Origin: JBCDCY01 sp039180875
GTDB taxonomy: Bacteria > Pseudomonadota > Alphaproteobacteria > Rhodobacterales > Rhodobacteraceae
Assembly (NCBI GenBank): GCA_039180875.1
Contig: JBCDCY010000001.1
Location: 806,001-870,000, forward strand
DNA: 64,000 nucleotides
Direction: 5' to 3'
Part shown: piece by piece, positions 53,910 through 62,824 of the stretch
Position numbering within the stretch: position 1 is the stretch's first letter
Layout: the number at the start of each line of letters is the position of its first letter
Notes under the pieces: generated by a model
Databases searched by the model: none
Seen by the model: only the letters and a program-made list of their open reading frames with translations
What the model was told of the DNA's origin: nothing
Position numbers and translations under genes: made by a program

Positions 53910-54335
53910 TCACCGCACCACCATGGTGGGAATGGTGGCGTGGCGCACCACCTTTTCGGCCTGGGAGCCCACCAGGAAGGTCCTGAGATCGCTTGGCGGG
54001 TGGGAGGCCATCACGATCAGGTCGGCCCCCAGATCGCTGGCGATGCGCAGGATGGTCTCGGCCACATGGCCGTGGGCCACATGCACCTCCAAGGCCCGAT
54101 CGGCCGGCACCTCCCGCGCGGCAAAGGCCGCGAGATCGGCCTTCAGCCGCTCCATGGCGTGCTGGGCGAAGTCGTCGGGCAGGTAGGAGGCGACGAGCGC
54201 GCCGCCCAGGTCGTGCACGATGCCGAGGATGTGTAGCCGCCCGCCGCTGCCCGCGCATTTGAGCGCCGCGGGCAGCGCCTGGGTCCAGCTTGCGTCTTCG
54301 TCCAAATCGACCGGCAGAAGGATGTTGTCGAACAT
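53910..54335 (-). CDS. Universal stress protein, UspA family
   Basis: A 141-residue single-domain UspA. It begins MFDNILLPVDLDEDASW and ends with the ATP-site pattern GADLIVMASHPPSDLRTFLVGSQAEKVVRHATIPTMVV. The usual G-2x-G-9x-G(S/T) is present as a modified SH-x9-GS. It starts 13 bases after the TRAP permease stop; UspA proteins are frequently encoded beside TRAP transporters and can bind the permease. Start ATG 54335 has GGGGGAGG upstream. Confidence 0.88.
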   Translation of the reverse strand: MFDNILLPVDLDEDASWTQALPAALKCAGSGGRLHILGIVHDLGGALVASYLPDDFAQHAMERLKADLAAFAAREVPADRALEVHVAHGHVAETILRIASDLGADLIVMASHPPSDLRTFLVGSQAEKVVRHATIPTMVVR

Positions 54336-54348
54336 CGAAGCCTCCCCC

Positions 54349-57111
54349 TTAGGCCGTTTGCGGCACAGCGACGCCGTTCCGGCGCCGCTGCAGGGCCACG
54401 ACGCCGGCGAGCAGCAGCAGGGCCGGGATGAACATGAGGTACTTCGACGGTGCATCGATCGGCTGCAGCACGCGCAGCACCTCCTGATCCCAATCGAGCC
54501 CGGCCCGCTGGGCGGCGGAGTCGAAGGCGACGTTGTCGATCACCATCCGGTCGCCGTCCTGCAGGAAGGTGAGGCCGGCAGCCTCCAACCGCTCCTCCCC
54601 CGTCGCGCCGTCGCCGACCTCGATCAAGGCGACGAACTCGATCGGGTCGCCGATATCGTCGATCCCCGCGACCCTGATCCGCAGATCCTCACCCACCGGG
54701 GTGGCAGCGGCCGCCTCCACAATGGCAGCCGGCGCGACCTCCTCATAGGGCGGGGCGACCATGTCCATCCAGAAACCTGGCCGGAAGAGCGTGAAGGCGA
54801 TCAGCAGCAGCGCGAGGGACTCGTAGATCCGGTTCTTCGCCAGGAAATAGCCCTGGGTCGCCGCCGCGAAGAGCAGCATGGCGAGCGTTGCGACGATGAA
54901 GACGAAGATGCCCTGGGCCCAGCCGACCTCGATCAACAGAAGCTCGGTGTTGAAGATGAAGAGGAACGGCAGCGCGGCGGTGCGCAGCGAGTAGAAGAAC
55001 GCGATCACGCCCGTGCGGATGGGATCGCCGCCCGACACCGCCGCCGCCGCGAAGGAGGCGAGACCGACCGGTGGCGTCACATCCGCCATGATGCCGAAGT
55101 AGAAGACGAAGAGATGCACGGCGATCAACGGCACGATCAGGCCGTTCTGCTGACCGAGGGTCACGATCACGGGCGCCAGGAGGGCCGAGACCACGATGTA
55201 GTTGGCCGTGGTCGGCAGCCCCATGCCGAGGATCAGCGACAAGACGGCCGTCAGCAGCAGGATCGCCAGGATGTTGCCGCCCGACAGCACCTCCACCACT
55301 TCGGCCAGCGCCGAGCCGACGCCGGTCTGGCTGACGGCGCCCACGATGATGCCGGCGGTCGCCGTGGCGATGCCGATGCCGATCATGTTGCGCGCGCCCG
55401 TCTCCAGGCCCGAGATCAGATCCCGCACGCCCTCGCCGATGGCGGCGCCGAACTGGCTGCCGCCCCGCATCAGCGCCATCAGCGGGCGCTGGGTGAGCAG
55501 GATGAAGACCATGAAGGAGGTTGCCCAGAAGGCCGAAAGGCCGGGCGACAGGCGGTCGACCATCAATGCCCAGACCAACACCACGACCGGCAGGATGTAG
55601 TGCAGCCCGGTCCGCACGGTCGGCCCAGGCAGGGGCAGGGTCGTCACCGGCGCATTGGGGTCGTCGAGCTTCAGCGGCTCCTCACGCGACGCGATGCGCA
55701 GCAGCGCCAGATAGACCACCACCAGGAAGCCGAACAGGATGTAGCCCGCCGTTTCCGGGAACGCTGGGCGTAGCCAGCCGATGCCGTAATAGACGGCGAA
55801 GGACACGGCACAGACCAGCGCGATGCCGAAGGCGAGGCCCACCAGCCGGCGCACGATCGGCTTCGGCTCATAGGCCCGGGGCAGGCCGCTCATCCCCGCC
55901 TTCATCGCCTCGAGATGCACGATGTAGACCAGCGCGATGTAGCTGATGACCGCGGGCAGGAAGGCGTGCTTCACCACATCGAAGTAGGGGATGCCCACAT
56001 ACTCGACCATCAGGAACGCCGCCGCGCCCATCACCGGCGGCATGATCTGGCCGTTGACGGAGGAGGCGACCTCGACCGCGCCGGCCTTGGCCGAGGGGAA
56101 GCCCACCTTCTTCATCAGCGGAATGGTGAAGGTCCCCGTGGTCACCACGTTGGCGATGGAGGAGCCCGAGATCAGCCCGGTCATGCCCGACGACACCACC
56201 GCGGCCTTGGCCGGCCCGCCGCGCAGATGCCCCATCAGCGAGAAGGCGACCTGGATGAAGTAATTCCCCGCGCCCGCCTTATCGAGCAGAGAGCCGAAGA
56301 GTACGAACAGGAACACGAACTGCGTCGAGACGCCGAGAGCGATGCCGAAGACGCCCTGGGTGGTGATCCAGTGGTGGTTGACGATTTGCGAGAGGTTGCG
56401 CCCGCCATGGGCGATGATGCTCGGCATGTAGGGGCCGAGCACGGTGTAGACCAGAAAGACGCTCGCCACGATCATCAGGGCGGGGCCGAGGGACCGGCGG
56501 GTCGCCTCCAGAAGCAGGATGAGACCGATCACGCCGGCGACGAAATCCGCCGGGATCGGCGCGCCCACCCGGTCGGCGATGGCGTCGTAGTTGACGAAGA
56601 TGTAGATGACGGCTGCCACGCCCGCGACGCCCAGCAGCCACTCCCACGGCGGGATGCGGTCCTTGGGCGAGCCGAGCAAGATGGCCGCCACCACGGCGAG
56701 GCCGACGACCGGAATCCACCAGGTCGTGTCGCCGTCCCGGGCCGAGATCATGAACAGCACCGCCATCAGGATCGGGATGCCGACGCCGAGGACCAACTGG
56801 ACCTTGGTCCGGGCTGCGGGAAAGACGGCGAAGGCCAGGAAGATCGCGAAGGCCAGGTGGATCGAGCGCGCCTCGGTGCTGTTGAAGACGCCGAAGCCCA
56901 GCTCGAACGGCAGGGGCGAGGCGTACCAGAGCTGGAAGAGCGACCAGGCGACGGCGACGACCATGATGAAGATGCCGACCCCGCCGGTGCTGCCCCGGGC
57001 CCCGGTGTCGGAGGAGGCGACCAGTTCGTCGAGTTCGGCCTGGCTCAGTCCACCGCGTCCGGCCGCGCTCTGTTCGACGGCGGCGGCCTGCTGTTGGTCT
57101 TTGCTTTCCAT
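54349..57111 (-). CDS. Fused TRAP transporter permease (4TM/12TM) with DUF3394-like C-terminus
   Basis: A 920-residue permease in which the small (DctQ) and large (DctM) subunits of a tripartite ATP-independent periplasmic transporter are one chain. Hydrophobic segments fill about residues 45-760; SLMGHLRGGPAKAAVVSSGMTGLISGSSIANVVTTG and MGLPTTANYIVVSALLAPVIV are DctM signatures. A soluble portion near 780-890 (EDLRIRVAGIDDIGDP ... QRAGLDWDQEVLRVL) matches DUF3394, followed by a last membrane helix. The ATG at 57111 with AGGGGGA is preferred to the one at 57135. It works with the TAXI protein encoded upstream. Confidence 0.92.
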   Translation of the reverse strand: MESKDQQQAAAVEQSAAGRGGLSQAELDELVASSDTGARGSTGGVGIFIMVVAVAWSLFQLWYASPLPFELGFGVFNSTEARSIHLAFAIFLAFAVFPAARTKVQLVLGVGIPILMAVLFMISARDGDTTWWIPVVGLAVVAAILLGSPKDRIPPWEWLLGVAGVAAVIYIFVNYDAIADRVGAPIPADFVAGVIGLILLLEATRRSLGPALMIVASVFLVYTVLGPYMPSIIAHGGRNLSQIVNHHWITTQGVFGIALGVSTQFVFLFVLFGSLLDKAGAGNYFIQVAFSLMGHLRGGPAKAAVVSSGMTGLISGSSIANVVTTGTFTIPLMKKVGFPSAKAGAVEVASSVNGQIMPPVMGAAAFLMVEYVGIPYFDVVKHAFLPAVISYIALVYIVHLEAMKAGMSGLPRAYEPKPIVRRLVGLAFGIALVCAVSFAVYYGIGWLRPAFPETAGYILFGFLVVVYLALLRIASREEPLKLDDPNAPVTTLPLPGPTVRTGLHYILPVVVLVWALMVDRLSPGLSAFWATSFMVFILLTQRPLMALMRGGSQFGAAIGEGVRDLISGLETGARNMIGIGIATATAGIIVGAVSQTGVGSALAEVVEVLSGGNILAILLLTAVLSLILGMGLPTTANYIVVSALLAPVIVTLGQQNGLIVPLIAVHLFVFYFGIMADVTPPVGLASFAAAAVSGGDPIRTGVIAFFYSLRTAALPFLFIFNTELLLIEVGWAQGIFVFIVATLAMLLFAAATQGYFLAKNRIYESLALLLIAFTLFRPGFWMDMVAPPYEEVAPAAIVEAAAATPVGEDLRIRVAGIDDIGDPIEFVALIEVGDGATGEERLEAAGLTFLQDGDRMVIDNVAFDSAAQRAGLDWDQEVLRVLQPIDAPSKYLMFIPALLLLAGVVALQRRRNGVAVPQTA

Positions 57112-57258
57112 CACATCCCCCTGCCGATTGCGCATCGGTCTCTGCCGGTCATTGCCCGCCGGCCGGCCCCTGCGCGGGGCGTCAGCCGCATGGCGGGCGA
57201 CGCCGCCGTAGCGGCGCCGGGGGCGCGCCCAACCTGTCGGCGGGCGCGCCCGAGGAGC

Positions 57259-58221
57259 TTACTCGATCCAGCCCTGCTCGCGGTAGTAGCGCTCAGCCCC
57301 CGGGTGCAGCGGGGCGGAGAGGCCGGCCGAGATCATCTCTTCCTGGCTCAGGTTCGCAAACGCCGGATGCAGGCTGCGAAACCGGTCGAAATTGTCGAAG
57401 ACCGCGCTGACGACGGTGTAGATCACGTCGTCGGGCACGCTCGCCGAGGTCACGAACGTGGCGCGCACGCCGAAGGTCGTGACGTCATCGTCGGTGCCGG
57501 CATACATCCCGCCCGGGATCGTGGCGTAGGCGTAGAACGGATTCTCGTCCACCAGCCCGTCGATGGGTCCGCCCTCCACCGGGATCACCCTGGCGTCGAC
57601 CGTCGAAGTGGCCTCCTGGATCGAGCCGTTCGGGTGGCCGACCGTGTAGATGATCGCATCCACGTTGTTGTCGCCGAGGGCGGCCGACTGCTCCGCCGGG
57701 GCGAGCTCGGAGGCGAGGGCGAAGTCATCCATGCTCCAGCCGAGGGTGTTCATCACCACTTCCATCGTCGCCCGCTGGCCGGAGCCCGGGGCGCCGATGT
57801 TGACCCGTTTGCCTTGCAGGTCGTCGAAGGTGGAGATGCCGGAGTCGGCCCGGGCCACCACGGTGAACGGCTCGGGATGGACCGAGAAGACCGCGCGCAG
57901 ATCCTCGAACTGGGAGCCCTCGAACTGCGAGGTGCCGTTGAAGGCGTGGAACTGCCAGTCCGACTGCGCCACCCCCATCTCCATATCGCCTTGGGAGATT
58001 GAGTTGATGTTGGCGATCGACCCGCCGGTCGAGGGCGCAGTGCAGCGGATGCCGTGATCGCCGGTGCCGCGGTTGACCAGGCGGCAGATCGACTGGCCGA
58101 CCACGAAGTAGACGCCGGTCTGGCCGCCGGTGCCTATGGTGATGAACGTCTCCTGCGCGCCGACCGCCGTCGCGCTCAAGCTCGCGCAAAGGGCAATCGC
58201 TGAAATCTTAAAGCTCTTCAT
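57259..58221 (-). CDS. TAXI family TRAP transporter solute-binding protein
   Basis: A periplasmic binding protein of 320 residues with a signal peptide (AIALCASLSATAVGAQ, cleavage about residue 22). FITIGTGGQTGVYFVVGQSICRLVN and CTAPSTGGSIANINSI are the TAXI family ligand-pocket segments; GSGQRATMEVVMNTLGW follows. It delivers a solute, often glutamate-like or another carboxylate, to the fused permease. A GGGAGAAG site precedes the ATG; the frame extends upstream without meaning. The ligand is unknown. Confidence 0.93.
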   Translation of the reverse strand: MKSFKISAIALCASLSATAVGAQETFITIGTGGQTGVYFVVGQSICRLVNRGTGDHGIRCTAPSTGGSIANINSISQGDMEMGVAQSDWQFHAFNGTSQFEGSQFEDLRAVFSVHPEPFTVVARADSGISTFDDLQGKRVNIGAPGSGQRATMEVVMNTLGWSMDDFALASELAPAEQSAALGDNNVDAIIYTVGHPNGSIQEATSTVDARVIPVEGGPIDGLVDENPFYAYATIPGGMYAGTDDDVTTFGVRATFVTSASVPDDVIYTVVSAVFDNFDRFRSLHPAFANLSQEEMISAGLSAPLHPGAERYYREQGWIE

Positions 58222-58406
58222 GGACTTCTCCCTGTTTTTGATTGGTCGTCTGATTTTCGGGCGACGGATCGCCGAATTCCTCCAGTGCGGCCCTTGGCAA
58301 TCGCTTTCGGGTGACGGAAGCAACGAGTTTTCCACAATATCCGTCGTCAATCTACCCGGTCCCGTCTGCCAAGGGGTCTGGGGGTCGTGTGGGTCGGGCC
58401 CCGCCA

Positions 58407-58973
58407 TCAGAATGTCGGCGGCGTGCAGGCGCTGACGATGACGCATTCGACCTCCCCGATATTGCGGAACCGGTGCGGCAGACGGCTGTCGAACAGATAG
58501 CCGTCGCCGGGGTTCAGCACGCGTACCTGATCGCCCACCGTCACCTCGATGATGCCGCGCACCACGATGCCGGCCTCCTCCGCCTCATGGCGCAGCATCT
58601 CCGGCCCCGTATCGCCGCCGGGCGGATAGGTCTCGAACAGCACCTGCAGCGAATGGCGCGAGGCATCGCCCAACTGGCGGAGAGACACCTTGGCTGTCTC
58701 GGTCAGGCCGATGTCCTGGGGCGAGAGCTCCACAAATTCGTCGGCGGCGTAGAAATACTTCGGCGCATCCACGTCCTCGATCTCGGAGAAGAACTCGCTG
58801 AGCGGGATGTCGACGGCCTCCAGGAGCCGCTTCAGGGAGGCGACGGAGGGGCTCGACTTGTTCTGTTCGATCTGGGAGATCGCGCCGCCGGTCAGGCCGG
58901 CCCGCTGCGCCAGTTCGCGCTGGGAGAGCCTGCGCGCCTCCCGCACCGCCTTGAGCCGGCCGCCAATGTCCAC
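58407..58973 (-). CDS. HTH (XRE) regulator with C-terminal cupin domain, PuuR-like
   Basis: A 188-residue transcription factor. Residues 1-62 are an XRE helix-turn-helix (RRLSQRELAQRAGLTGGAISQIEQNKSSPS), and about 105-185 form a cupin (PGGDTGPEMLRHEAEEAGIV ... LNPGDGYLFDSRLPHRFRNIG) that would bind the effector. The architecture and length match PuuR of the putrescine pathway and its relatives that sense amines or amino acids. It diverges from the GabT-like gene and lies upstream of the TAXI-TRAP genes, so it probably controls both. Start GTG 58973. Confidence 0.9.
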   Translation of the reverse strand: MDIGGRLKAVREARRLSQRELAQRAGLTGGAISQIEQNKSSPSVASLKRLLEAVDIPLSEFFSEIEDVDAPKYFYAADEFVELSPQDIGLTETAKVSLRQLGDASRHSLQVLFETYPPGGDTGPEMLRHEAEEAGIVVRGIIEVTVGDQVRVLNPGDGYLFDSRLPHRFRNIGEVECVIVSACTPPTF

Positions 58974-59001
58974 CGCACACCCGTTCTATCGCACGCTCGA
59001 A

Positions 59002-59032
59002 ATATTAAGCGAAGCGCCGAGCGACCTGTCAA
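59002..59032 (-). promoter_or_regulatory. Candidate promoter of the HTH-cupin regulator
   Basis: On the minus strand TTGACA (59032-59027) is followed by TAATAT (59007-59002) at a 19-base spacing, or TTAATA at 18. It lies about 30 bases before the regulator start. The -35 is perfect; the spacing is long. Confidence 0.4.
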
Positions 59033-59094
59033 CCGAAAGCTCTGTTCTGGCGGGCCTCGGTCCCATTCGCTTGCCTGGTGGTCTTCAAAACTGA

Positions 59095-59123
59095 TTGACC
59101 AAAAAATTTATCGCAGATAAATA
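59095..59123 (+). promoter_or_regulatory. Candidate gabT-like gene promoter with overlapping operator
   Basis: TTGACC (59095-59100) and TAAATA (59118-59123) are spaced by 17 bases. A palindrome with 7-base arms, ATTTATC - GCA - GATAAAT (59106-59122), fills the spacer and part of the -10. This is a standard place for a repressor to block RNA polymerase, and the adjacent divergent HTH-cupin regulator is the obvious candidate. Confidence 0.55.
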
Positions 59124-59148
59124 TCTTTTTCAGTCAGACCCCTCAAAC

Positions 59149-60567
59149 ATGGGTGATTCTATGGCCAGCAAGCCTCGCAAGAAGCCGGTTGCAAAGACCT
59201 CTGCTCCGAAGACCACTCCGAAGACCGCTCCGACGCCCGCCCACGCGGCTGTCGCCCCCGGCAGCAACGAAGCACTGCTCGCCCGCCGCCAGGCCGCCGT
59301 GGCCCGGGGCGTCGCCTCCGCCGCGCCGATCTTTGCCGCGCGGGCCGAGAATGCCGAGCTGTGGGACGTCGAGGGCCAGCGCTTCATCGACTTCGCCGGC
59401 GGCATCGCGGTGCTGAACACCGGCCACCGCCATCCCGGCGTGATCGCCGCCGCCAAGGCGCAGGAGGATCTCTACACCCACACCTCCTTCCAGGTCGTGC
59501 CCTACGAGCCCTATGTCGCGCTTGCCGAGAAGCTGAACGCCCTCGCCCCCGGTGACGCGCCGAAAAAGACCCTGCTGGTCACCACGGGGGCCGAGGCGGT
59601 GGAGAACGCGGTGAAGATCGCCCGCGCGGCCACCGGCCGGCCGGGCATCATCGCCTTCTCTGGCGGCTATCACGGGCGCACGCTGATGACCCTCGGCCTG
59701 ACCGGCAAGGTCAGCCCCTATAAGAAGGACGTGGGCCCCTTCCCCGCCGACATCTTTCGCGCGCCCTTCCCCGACGCCCGCACCGGCGTCACCGTGGCGG
59801 ACGCCCTGAAGGGCCTCGAGACGCTGTTCCTCACGGACGCCGATCCGTCCCGGGTCGCCGCCATCATCCTGGAGCCGGTGCTCGGCGAAGGCGGTTACCA
59901 TCCGGTGCCTGCCGAGATGTGGCAGGCATTGCGCGCGATCTGCGACCGCCACGGCATCCTGCTGATCTCCGACGAGATCCAGGCGGGCTTCGGCCGCACC
60001 GGCAGCTGGTTCGCCATCGAGCATTCCGGCGTGGTGCCCGACCTGATCACCGTGGCGAAGTCCATGGCCGGCGGCTATCCGATTGCCGGCGTCATCGGCC
60101 GGGCCGATCTGATGGACGCGCTGGAACCCGGCGGCCTCGGCGGCACTTATGGCGGCAACCCGGTGGCTTGCGCCGCCGCGCTCGCCGCGATCGAAGCGAT
60201 CGAGGCGGAGGGGCTGCTGGCCCGCTCCACCGCGCTGGGAGAGGTCATGCGGGCCCGCCTGGCGGAGATGGGCGGTCGGGTCGCGCCGTTCCGGATGTGG
60301 GACATCCGCGGCCTCGGCGCGATGCTGGCGGTCGAGTTTGTCACCGACTTCGACAGCGCGACCCCCGATGCAGCCTTCACCAAATCGGTGATCGCCCATG
60401 CCCTGCGCCGCGGCCTGATCCTGCTGGCCTGCGGCATGCACGGCAACGCGGTGCGTATCATGGTGCCGCTGACCGCATCGGACGCGATCGTCGAGGAGGG
60501 CATGGCGATCCTCGAAGCGGCCCTGGCGGACGCGGTCGCGGAGGTCGTGCCGATGGCGGCGGAGTGA
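59149..60567 (+). CDS. Class III aminotransferase, GabT-like (4-aminobutyrate transaminase)
   Basis: A PLP enzyme of about 472 residues. LVTTGAEAVENAVKIARAATGRPGIIAFSGGYHGRTLMTL-type segments, LLISDEIQAGFGRTG and the lysine in DLITVAKSMAGGYPIAG fit GABA transaminase, which moves the amino group of GABA or 5-aminovalerate to 2-oxoglutarate. The N-terminus carries about 35 extra residues rich in Lys, Pro, Thr and Ala before the core (SNEALLARRQAAVARG). ATG 59149 or 59161 are both possible; no later start keeps the core. The adjacent PuuR-like regulator supports an amine role. Confidence 0.87.
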   Translation: MGDSMASKPRKKPVAKTSAPKTTPKTAPTPAHAAVAPGSNEALLARRQAAVARGVASAAPIFAARAENAELWDVEGQRFIDFAGGIAVLNTGHRHPGVIAAAKAQEDLYTHTSFQVVPYEPYVALAEKLNALAPGDAPKKTLLVTTGAEAVENAVKIARAATGRPGIIAFSGGYHGRTLMTLGLTGKVSPYKKDVGPFPADIFRAPFPDARTGVTVADALKGLETLFLTDADPSRVAAIILEPVLGEGGYHPVPAEMWQALRAICDRHGILLISDEIQAGFGRTGSWFAIEHSGVVPDLITVAKSMAGGYPIAGVIGRADLMDALEPGGLGGTYGGNPVACAAALAAIEAIEAEGLLARSTALGEVMRARLAEMGGRVAPFRMWDIRGLGAMLAVEFVTDFDSATPDAAFTKSVIAHALRRGLILLACGMHGNAVRIMVPLTASDAIVEEGMAILEAALADAVAEVVPMAAE

Positions 60568-60665
60568 ATGACCCGATGCGGCGCGGGCAGGTCCGCGCCG
60601 CATTTGGTGCCGGACGGCACGCCTGCTAAGCTCTCCCAGCCTTGGTTCGAGGAAGGTCGCCGCCC

Positions 60666-61985
60666 GTGTCCCACGTCTTCCCCCGCCACACCCGTCAGGC
60701 ACCCCCGGTCGCGGCCGGCGGCGACGGCTGCTACCTTTTCGATGCCTCGGGCAAGCGCTATCTCGACGCCTCGGGCGGGGCCGCGGTCTCCTGCCTCGGG
60801 CACAACGACCGGGCGGTGGTCGACGCAATCAAAGCACAACTCGACAGCCTGGCCTTCGCCCACACGGGCTTTTTCACCTCCGAGCCGGCCGAGGCGTTGG
60901 CCGATCTGCTGGTTGCGAACGCGCCGGGCAAGCTCGACCGGGTCTACCTGGTCTCCGGCGGGTCGGAGGCGACGGAGGCCGCGATCAAGCTCGCCCGCCA
61001 GTACTGGGTGGAGAAGGGCGAGCCCAAGCGCGGCCGCCTGATCGCCCGCAAGCAGAGCTACCACGGCAACACCATCGGCGCGCTTTCGGCCGGCGGCAAT
61101 GCGTGGCGCCGGGCGCAGTTCGGGCCGCTGCTGCTCGAGGTGAGCCATATCGAGCCTTGCTACGAATATCGCCTGCGGCGGGAGGACGAGACGGCCGAGG
61201 ATTACGGCCGACGCGCCGCCGATGCGTTGGAGGAGGAGATCCAGCGCCTCGGCCCGGAAACCGTCATGGCCTTCATGGCCGAACCCGTGGTCGGCGCAAC
61301 GGCCGGTGCGCTGCCCCCGGCGCCGGGCTATTTCCGGCGGATCCGGGAGATCTGCGACCGCTACGGCGTCCTGCTGATCCTCGACGAGGTGATGTGCGGC
61401 ATGGGCCGTACCGGATCGCTCTTTGCCTGTGAGCAGGACGGAGTGGCGCCTGACATCGTCTGCATCGCCAAGGGCCTGGGCGCTGGCTATCAGCCGATCG
61501 GCGCGATGCTCTGCACGGGAGAGATCTATGGCGCGATCGAGGACGGCTCGGGCTTCTTCCAACACGGCCACACCTATGTCGGCCACCCGACGGCCGCGGC
61601 CTGTGGCCTGGCGGTGGTCAGCGCCATCCTGGAGCGTGGCCTGATCGAGCGCGTCGAGGTGCAGGGCAAGAAGCTGGCGGAGCGCCTGAAGGACCGCCTC
61701 GGCCAGCATCCCCATGTCGGCGATCTGCGCGGCCGAGGTCTGTTCCGCGGGGTCGAACTGGTGGACGATCGGGAGAGCAAGGCCCCCTTCGATCCGGCGC
61801 GGGGTGTGGCGGCGAAGATCAAGAAGGCGGCCTTTGCCGAGGGGCTGATCTGCTACCCGATGTCGGGCACGATCGACGGCCGGCAGGGCGACCACATCCT
61901 GCTCGCCCCGCCGTTCATCATCGAGGATGATCAGCTCGACGAACTGGTCGACAAACTGTCGAGCGCCCTCTCAGCCGCCATCTGA
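60666..61985 (+). CDS. Class III aminotransferase, omega-amino acid type
   Basis: A 439-residue PLP aminotransferase. LDASGGAAVSCLGHNDRAV, VSGGSEATEAAIKLARQYW, LLILDEVMCGMGRTG and the lysine in DIVCIAKGLGAGYQPIGAM are clear. It resembles the branch that handles beta-alanine, diamines or 2,4-diaminobutyrate more than GabT; the amino donor cannot be fixed. The GTG at 60666 has GAGGAAGG about eight bases upstream. It lies 98 bases downstream of the GabT-like gene on the same strand and may share its promoter. Confidence 0.85.
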   Translation: MSHVFPRHTRQAPPVAAGGDGCYLFDASGKRYLDASGGAAVSCLGHNDRAVVDAIKAQLDSLAFAHTGFFTSEPAEALADLLVANAPGKLDRVYLVSGGSEATEAAIKLARQYWVEKGEPKRGRLIARKQSYHGNTIGALSAGGNAWRRAQFGPLLLEVSHIEPCYEYRLRREDETAEDYGRRAADALEEEIQRLGPETVMAFMAEPVVGATAGALPPAPGYFRRIREICDRYGVLLILDEVMCGMGRTGSLFACEQDGVAPDIVCIAKGLGAGYQPIGAMLCTGEIYGAIEDGSGFFQHGHTYVGHPTAAACGLAVVSAILERGLIERVEVQGKKLAERLKDRLGQHPHVGDLRGRGLFRGVELVDDRESKAPFDPARGVAAKIKKAAFAEGLICYPMSGTIDGRQGDHILLAPPFIIEDDQLDELVDKLSSALSAAI

Positions 61986-62039
61986 TCGCGCGCCGACCCC
62001 GCCAGGGCTGGCCGCGCGCGACCTCCCGGACGCCGAAGC

Positions 62040-62666
62040 TCAGTCGCCGGGGTTGTAGCCGTCCGTGCCCTCGACCACGCCGGGCTGTTCGTTGCCGAGC
62101 CAGGTTTCGACGACGTCGGAGACGCGGCCGGAGATCAGGGATTTCTGGCTCTCGCCCGCCGCCAGCGCCTCCATCGACGCCTTGCCAGTGACCGCGCGGA
62201 CATCGGCCTGGATCCGGCCGGGCGCGCTCAACACCGTGCCGGTCGCCGCATCGACCACCTGGATCGAGAAGGTCACCGTGTGGGTGCCGCCATAGGGCCG
62301 CATCCGCGCCATGGGCGTCAGGGCGTGGAAGCGCTCGAGCGTCACGTCGAGGATGACGGGCTGGGCACCGTCCAGGCCCGCGGCCGCGTCGGTGATCGCG
62401 TCGGCCACGATCTTGCCGACCTGGGCCCGGCGGTCGCCCTCCGGCTCCTCATACCAGACGATGTCCTCCCGCGGGATCAGGGAGTTGGGATCGCTGGAGA
62501 CGGTCAGCGCCTCCGGCACCTCGACCTCGACAGCGCTGAGGGCCCAGCCGTCGCTGGTTCCCGGGCTGAGCCGGCCGGTGAGCTCGGTATCGACCGTGGT
62601 GCAGGCCGACAGGGCCGCGACCGCAGCGATCAAGATGGCCCGCGGCCCGCACAGTGCTTGCGCCAT
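62040..62666 (-). CDS. Predicted lipoprotein, DUF6778-like
   Basis: A 208-residue envelope protein. The lipobox in AAVAALSACTTVD puts the lipidated cysteine near residue 22. After it comes a domain with VEVEVPEALTVSSDPNSLIPREDIVWYEEPEGDRRAQVGKIVADAI, repeated beta-like strands (ILDVTLERFHAL; THTVTFSIQVVDAATG) and a helical end. I match it to DUF6778 of Rhodobacterales from memory; the role is unknown. The ATG at 62666 is chosen for its signal peptide; the frame extends upstream. It stands alone, 54 bases from the convergent aminotransferase gene. Confidence 0.7.
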   Translation of the reverse strand: MAQALCGPRAILIAAVAALSACTTVDTELTGRLSPGTSDGWALSAVEVEVPEALTVSSDPNSLIPREDIVWYEEPEGDRRAQVGKIVADAITDAAAGLDGAQPVILDVTLERFHALTPMARMRPYGGTHTVTFSIQVVDAATGTVLSAPGRIQADVRAVTGKASMEALAAGESQKSLISGRVSDVVETWLGNEQPGVVEGTDGYNPGD

Positions 62667-62824
62667 GACGGCAACCTCCACATCTGAATGCCTTCCGGCG
62701 CCTCGGACCATAGCCAAGCAGCGCCGCCTAAGGCGAGGGATACGCACAGATTTCGGCATTTTCTTGGCGCCTTGTGCCATCGCGCCACACTGCAAGGCGG
62801 CAGGGTTAAGCGCCAGGGTAAGCC

